A stretch of DNA of 64,000 nucleotides from Ilex aquifolium. Lineage: Eukaryota > Streptophyta > Magnoliopsida > Aquifoliales > Aquifoliaceae. Numbering within the stretch: the first letter of the stretch is position 1; each line of letters begins with the position of its first letter. The stretch lies in contig OX637405.1 in assembly GCA_951799425.1 (NCBI GenBank), forward strand, positions 22,756,589-22,820,588. The letters run 5' to 3'. The position numbers were made by a program, and so were the translations under genes. Shown here in pieces: positions 59,760 through 64,000 of the stretch. Below the pieces are notes generated by a model. The model searched no databases, was not told the DNA's origin, and saw only the letters and a list, made by a program, of their open reading frames with translations.

Positions 59760-61835
59760 TGTCATAATTATAAACCCCTATGTATTTACTGCAAGGTATA
59801 AAGTGTTATTATGTATGATATGCATATAGAATCACATAGGAATAGGTTACAAGGGTTATAATAGAAGATAGGAAATGTTCAGGATTTTATATGCATATTT
59901 GGGAGACACTAGGTAGAAAGAAATTAGATATTACTTTAGTAATTTAATTATAATTCATCACACTTACAATTAATTGATCTGATTTTTGGACAGTAAAAAC
60001 TAAGCTTGAAAGGCTACAAAAAAGTATTCATAGAGATCTCAGAAATCGACTTCAAAATAGGTTAAAATTACACTGGAAGTTCAAATAGGAATTAAAGTAA
60101 CATTAGAATGCAAATCATGTTCGAATGCAACTTAGTCATAGTACTTTGGGTTCAGACAGCACTCAAGATACTTGGAGTAAGTCACGTTCGAACGAAGCGT
60201 AGCTACAGTGCTTCCGTTGCTGTTTGAGTTAGAGTTGATGGTCGTGTGGTACCTTCACTAAGTTACAAGACTGAAGTCAAGTGTAACCTTATAAACCTTT
60301 TTGTTTTCTGACAAAAATTGAGATACTGGGAAAAAAGAACATTTGAACGTAAGTCACGTTCAAACGGGATACATTCGAACGCAAATCACATTCGAACGTA
60401 ATAGTGATTTTATAGCAATCCGGCTCATGCCAACTGCCAATATTCTGATCCTATAAATACCCTAAGGATTTTCTTAGCTTAGTTTCAGCAATAGTAAACC
60501 CTAAGAGGCAAAAGAAAGTGGGGAGAAAGGAAAAAGGGGGAGATATCGATGGATTAACGCATATGAAACGCCACAAAACATGTTAGAATCAACATTTACA
60601 GAGTTTAAAGTAGGGATTCTTTCTCAAACTCATCCATTAAGGGTAAGGATTACTTATCTGTATGTTTTGGTTTCTATAAAAGTAAATATGATAGATTTAC
60701 AACATTTTTACACTTCTCACGATAATGTTATTCATTTCTTGGAAGAATATATCGAAATTCGTATGTTTGTGAGAAAAACCCTAGGTTTTGATTAATGTCA
60801 AAATTAAATGATTTATGTTACGATCTCTTGTGTAATTTTCTTCAATTATTCTTGTGTGTAGAAAGTTGTGGGATTTTGTATGGTTGAAAAACGTGGAATT
60901 CTGTTTGAAAATATATCCCTTGTAATGGGATTGATGAACTAGGGTTACATACGGACCTATATCGCAAAGTGCTTAGATGTGTTTCTTACCTTGAGGGGTT
61001 CAAAGGTCCCCTATCACTCATAGTGGGGTTGATGCCCTACAAAGACCAAATAACTATTCGTTCTCGGAAGATCGAGGCTGAGGGGTTGTTATACCATAAT
61101 CTTAAGAAGGATTCGTCACTACCAAAGCATCAGTATACGCCCTTCTTGAAGTGTCTTGCCCTACGACGTGTATTGTTGAGAATGTGGAATTTTGTGGGCT
61201 AGATATATTTGTATTGTAAATTCTTGTTTCTGCAGCCTATATACATGAGATATTGCTTATAAAATTTGCTATTTTTATGAATTACTCATTATTGTATCAA
61301 ATGTTAGTATTTTTGTTCTGTAAACTGAAGATCAACAATTGACAGCGTTTTAATTCAAAAATTATGTATATTATTTTATAAACTGAGACTTACCAGTTTT
61401 ATGGTTTTGAAATATTGTTTGAGTTTGAGAGGGTTTATCTATAGGCTTTTCGCTCATCCCATGCTATATATCTTTTTTTTTTTTTTTTTTCAGATTTTGG
61501 TTTTGAGGAGGACTTTCTCCTAGGTGAGCAAGTGGATTGAGCTATTAAGTCAGATCATGATGTGGATCTGGGAGTTGATTTCAAAGGTTATCTTCCCATT
61601 TTAAATTTACTAGTTGTGATTCATTGAAATAATGTATTTGGCATATTTCTTTAAGTAAACAGTTGAAAGATTTTATTCGAGTTTTGGTCATAACTTTGAT
61701 GATTTGTTTAAGTTGGATTCGGGATTTGGTTTTCTTTTTATTTGATGAATGAATTGATTTTTATCATTTTTGGATTATTGCAGATGCTCTCATGGTTGAA
61801 TTTTGTATAAATAGTTAATACCTTACAGGGTGGAT
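59760..61835 (+). repeat. LTR-like insertion in the Tat element
   Basis: It separates Tat gag and protease. It starts TGTCATAATTATAAACCCC, has a motif cluster (60102-60403) and a TATA box (TATAAATA, 60452-60459), and may end near 61835 (ACCTTACA) before a GATTTTGGCGC sequence that resembles a primer-binding site. No second LTR, internal genes or target duplication was found. Boundaries are tentative. Confidence 0.5.
60102..60403 (+). repeat. cluster of about seven TTCGAACG-type motifs
   Basis: GTTCGAATGC (60119), GTTCGAACG (60186), ATTTGAACGT (60341), GTTCAAACG (60358), ATTCGAACGC (60373), ATTCGAACGT (60390) and a weak ATTAGAATGC (60103). Often preceded by CAAATCA or AAGTCAC. The last copy ends about 50 bp before the TATA box. 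Confidence 0.75.
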
Positions 61836-61957
61836 TTTGGCGCATTATAGAATCAGGAAGCAAAAACATCAGAAAAGACAGAACCAGAGAAAAAAAAAAA
61901 AAAAGGGACGTTTGAAATCATAACAAAAAGTTGGATCCAGAATAGTCAATCATTTAA

Positions 61958-62490
61958 AGGCTCGTTTGGTTATCGTATTATAAATGAATGGATTGGATAA
62001 AGTAATACTGTTTAATAAAATACAGATAGATAAAATATAAGATTAAATATGGTATTAGAATAATATGTAATTTTATTTAGCATTTGGTAATACAAAATAT
62101 AAGTGTTGGATAGTAGTTATTTAATTCAATCGGTTGTTTGGTTAGAAACTTATTTCATCGTATTAATTTTGAATTAACAAAAATACCCTCAATCAGTGTT
62201 TGTTACATTGATGACAACTTGATTTTATCCCTTGAGGGGTTATAATAGTAAATGTATAGAATAATACGTTTAAGTTGGATTATAATACCACCTCTCTTGG
62301 TGGTATTAAAAGACCTCCATAATGCAGATATATCGTATAAAAAATATACGATAAGTATACGATTAATATACATTTTTGAAATTAATACAGTATCAAATTT
62401 GCTTACCAAACAAAGTATTAGGCCCGATTAACTAAAAAATAGTACAATCCAATATTTAATCCCCACATAATACGTCTACCAAACAAGTCC
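61958..62490. mobile_element. ~533-bp Harbinger/Tourist-like MITE
   Basis: Imperfect ends AGGCTCGTTTGGTTATCGTA and, reversed, GGACTTGTTTGGTAGACGTA, flanked by TAA on both sides (61955-61957 and 62491-62493). AT-rich without an ORF. TIR and 3-bp TAA duplication fit PIF/Harbinger. Confidence 0.7.
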
Positions 62491-63099
62491 TAAAGGTTCA
62501 TGATGAAAAATGGCAGCATGTACAAAATCCAAAGTTCCCCTCTTGAGAAATGGTACCAAGCACTTAGTAGGACCTAGAAAAGGAGGGAACAAATGAAGTT
62601 TTCTGCTTAGATGAGCAGGTGAGATCCTACTCTTTTTGAGGCCTATCCAAAACCAGATCCATCGACAGGGATGAAAAATCCCACATGGACAAGGGAATAA
62701 CGTAAAGAGATCAATAACGTCCAAATAAAGTAGGACATCTTAGATCAAAAAATTGTTGAATTCAAACAGATCCTGGATCTATCTAAACGAGAACTAGAGA
62801 ATATGTCAGAGAATCCATCAACAAAAAGGAATGAAAAAGTAAAAGAGGACAAATAAATGCTCTTAGATAATAAACTAATGAATTTTGAGAACATAGAGCC
62901 TCTTCTCAGAGATGATGTCACATGTAACATGATTTTGGCTTTGCCTGAGACATTTAAGGCTAAGTTAGGACAACCAAATTAATTACAATGAGATATGAAA
63001 TATAGCTTGGAGTCAATGGTAATCTTCACAGAAACTAAAGATGAAGCCAGACCTGATAAAAGGTCTATAAGGGTAGAAAAATGAGTATGGGGTGCAGAT

Positions 63100-63433
63100 A
63101 TAGTGGTGTTGCACTTCCCCAAAGAGGAATTAGTCAAACATTTGAGGCTATTATACATACAGGCCCACATCGATGGCCAACCAATCAACAAATTTTTGGT
63201 TGATAATGGAGCAGTGGTCAACAACATACCTTCAAGGATATTGAAAGTATTAAACAAAGGAGATGAAGACCTGGTCCATACTGAGATAATAACGAGTAAT
63301 TTTGTTGGAGGATCATCTTCTGCAAGAGGAATCTTTCCTATGTAGATCCAAGTCGGTAATAGGAAGACTTCAGTCACATTCTTTGTGGTTGATTCATCAC
63401 CTAACTTTAATGTTTTTTTAGGGAGAGATTGAA
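63100..63433 (+). pseudogene. Tat aspartic protease segment
   Basis: FLVDNGAVVNNIPSRIL holds the active site (D-N-G-A in place of D-S/T/G-G-A), followed by the flap-like GGSSSARGIFPM and, after a stop at 63343, FFVVDSSPNFNVFLGRD. Collinear with Tat proteases, which usually keep the LLLGRDW ending. Confidence 0.72.
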
Positions 63434-64000
63434 TACCTTACATCAAGCCATAAAGATGATGAGGGAAGAAAAGGAATTGAGGTCCATTGGGCTAATGTTA
63501 ACCATTTCTCTTCAGATGCACACAATGTAGAAGGTCAATTCTATCACAAGGGCTTGACTTCAACTAAGCACAGAAACTGCAAAAGCCAAGTCAACAAATA
63601 TGCTGAAGAAAGTTTGCATCAAATCTTCCATTACTTTGTAAAGCTTGGTTTCCTACAACCAATGCTTGAAACAAAGAATTCAAAGAAATTAATAGATAGA
63701 ACATGCAAAAGGTTTTAGAATGGACGGGAGACACAACAAGTAGGTGTGAAGCCTTCAAAAGCCCAAATAAGCTTTCTTCGTTCACACTTTTTAGCCTCTG
63801 TTACAGAAATGGAAGGATCCATTGGTAGTTTGCTCTCTCGCTAGAGTAGATATACGAGGATTCGGGTTGCCTAAGTAGATAGAAGGCATGAAAATAGTGA
63901 TTCCCTCGCGATCTTGTCTTCCTATTATAGAAGGATTAGCTCACGGATCAGGGTTTCTGATTCGCGAAAATAGGCTAATGCTATGCCTAAAAGTAAGCAT
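63434..64000. other. unassigned right edge, no clear gene
   Basis: Contains a short open stretch with HQIFHYFVKLGFLQPML but no recognised domain. It may still belong to the Tat element or be a different repeat. Confidence 0.4.

Larger units (their letters stand above)
57012..64000 (+). mobile_element. Tat-lineage Ty3/gypsy element, right part outside window
   Basis: A ~520-bp LTR, a primer-binding site beginning TTTTGGCACGCC, a decayed gag and a protease segment lie in that order. The GGCACGCC-AGTGGGAC primer site and protease style are typical of Tat elements. The interior is split at about 59760-62490 by an LTR-like block and a MITE. Reverse transcriptase and beyond would be right of the window. 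Sequence after about 63440 is not clearly recognisable. Confidence 0.75.

Overview
The window looks like nuclear DNA of a flowering plant, probably a eudicot with a repeat-rich genome. The evidence is introns with GT/AG junctions, an NPF3.1-type transporter gene, and plant Ty3/gypsy, Ty1/copia, Mutator-like, hAT and Harbinger-type elements. I see no tRNA, rRNA, CRISPR array or prokaryotic operon. Species cannot be named from the sequence alone.

Layout. 1-9.06 kb: 3' two-thirds of an Athila-type Ty3/gypsy element (broken pol, spacer, broken env-like ORF, polypurine tract, 3' LTR). 9.44-16.49 kb: a decayed Ty3/gypsy element with both LTRs, interrupted at about 11.2-14.1 kb by a long minus-strand LTR. 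17.1-25.5 kb: the one intact host gene, a four-exon NPF3.1-like NRT1/PTR transporter on the minus strand (610 aa); its 4.7-kb intron 1 holds a hAT MITE, a 1.1-kb long-TIR element, a possible Harbinger-like MITE and microsatellites. 28.3-34.65 kb: a complete 6340-bp Mutator-like element with near-identical TIRs, a perfect 10-bp target-site duplication, a FAR1/MULE transposase gene and a second convergent gene for a small GRF-type zinc-finger membrane protein. 35.3-36.5 kb: duplicate of the NPF promoter, exon 1 and start of intron 1, with exon 1 frameshifted. 36.5-39.6 kb: LTR and 5' part of a Ty3/gypsy element carrying a 'putative gypsy type transposon' protein. 39.6-48.2 kb: a degenerate repeat containing a full-length minus-strand Ty1/copia element (40633-47819), which itself contains a solo Athila/Tat-type LTR with a perfect 5-bp duplication. 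48.2-49.3 kb: another minus-strand LTR. 49.3-52.6 kb: AT-rich DNA with no recognisable gene. 52.6-53.6 kb: chromovirus tail plus LTR start. 54.3-56.8 kb: NPF3.1 pseudogene (exons 2-4 only). 57.0-64.0 kb: Tat-type Ty3/gypsy element (LTR, PBS, gag, protease), interrupted by another LTR-like block and a Harbinger-like MITE.

Most unusual pattern. Five LTRs of apparently different families each carry a cluster of short CpG-centred motifs, mostly dyad-symmetric: TACCGGTA at two of them, and CGTCCGGACG, TTCGAACG and GAGCGGTC-like at the others. In the four with a recognisable TATA box, the cluster lies about 49-92 bp upstream of it. The Athila element carries a second copy of its LTR module just before its env-like ORF, which suggests an internal promoter.
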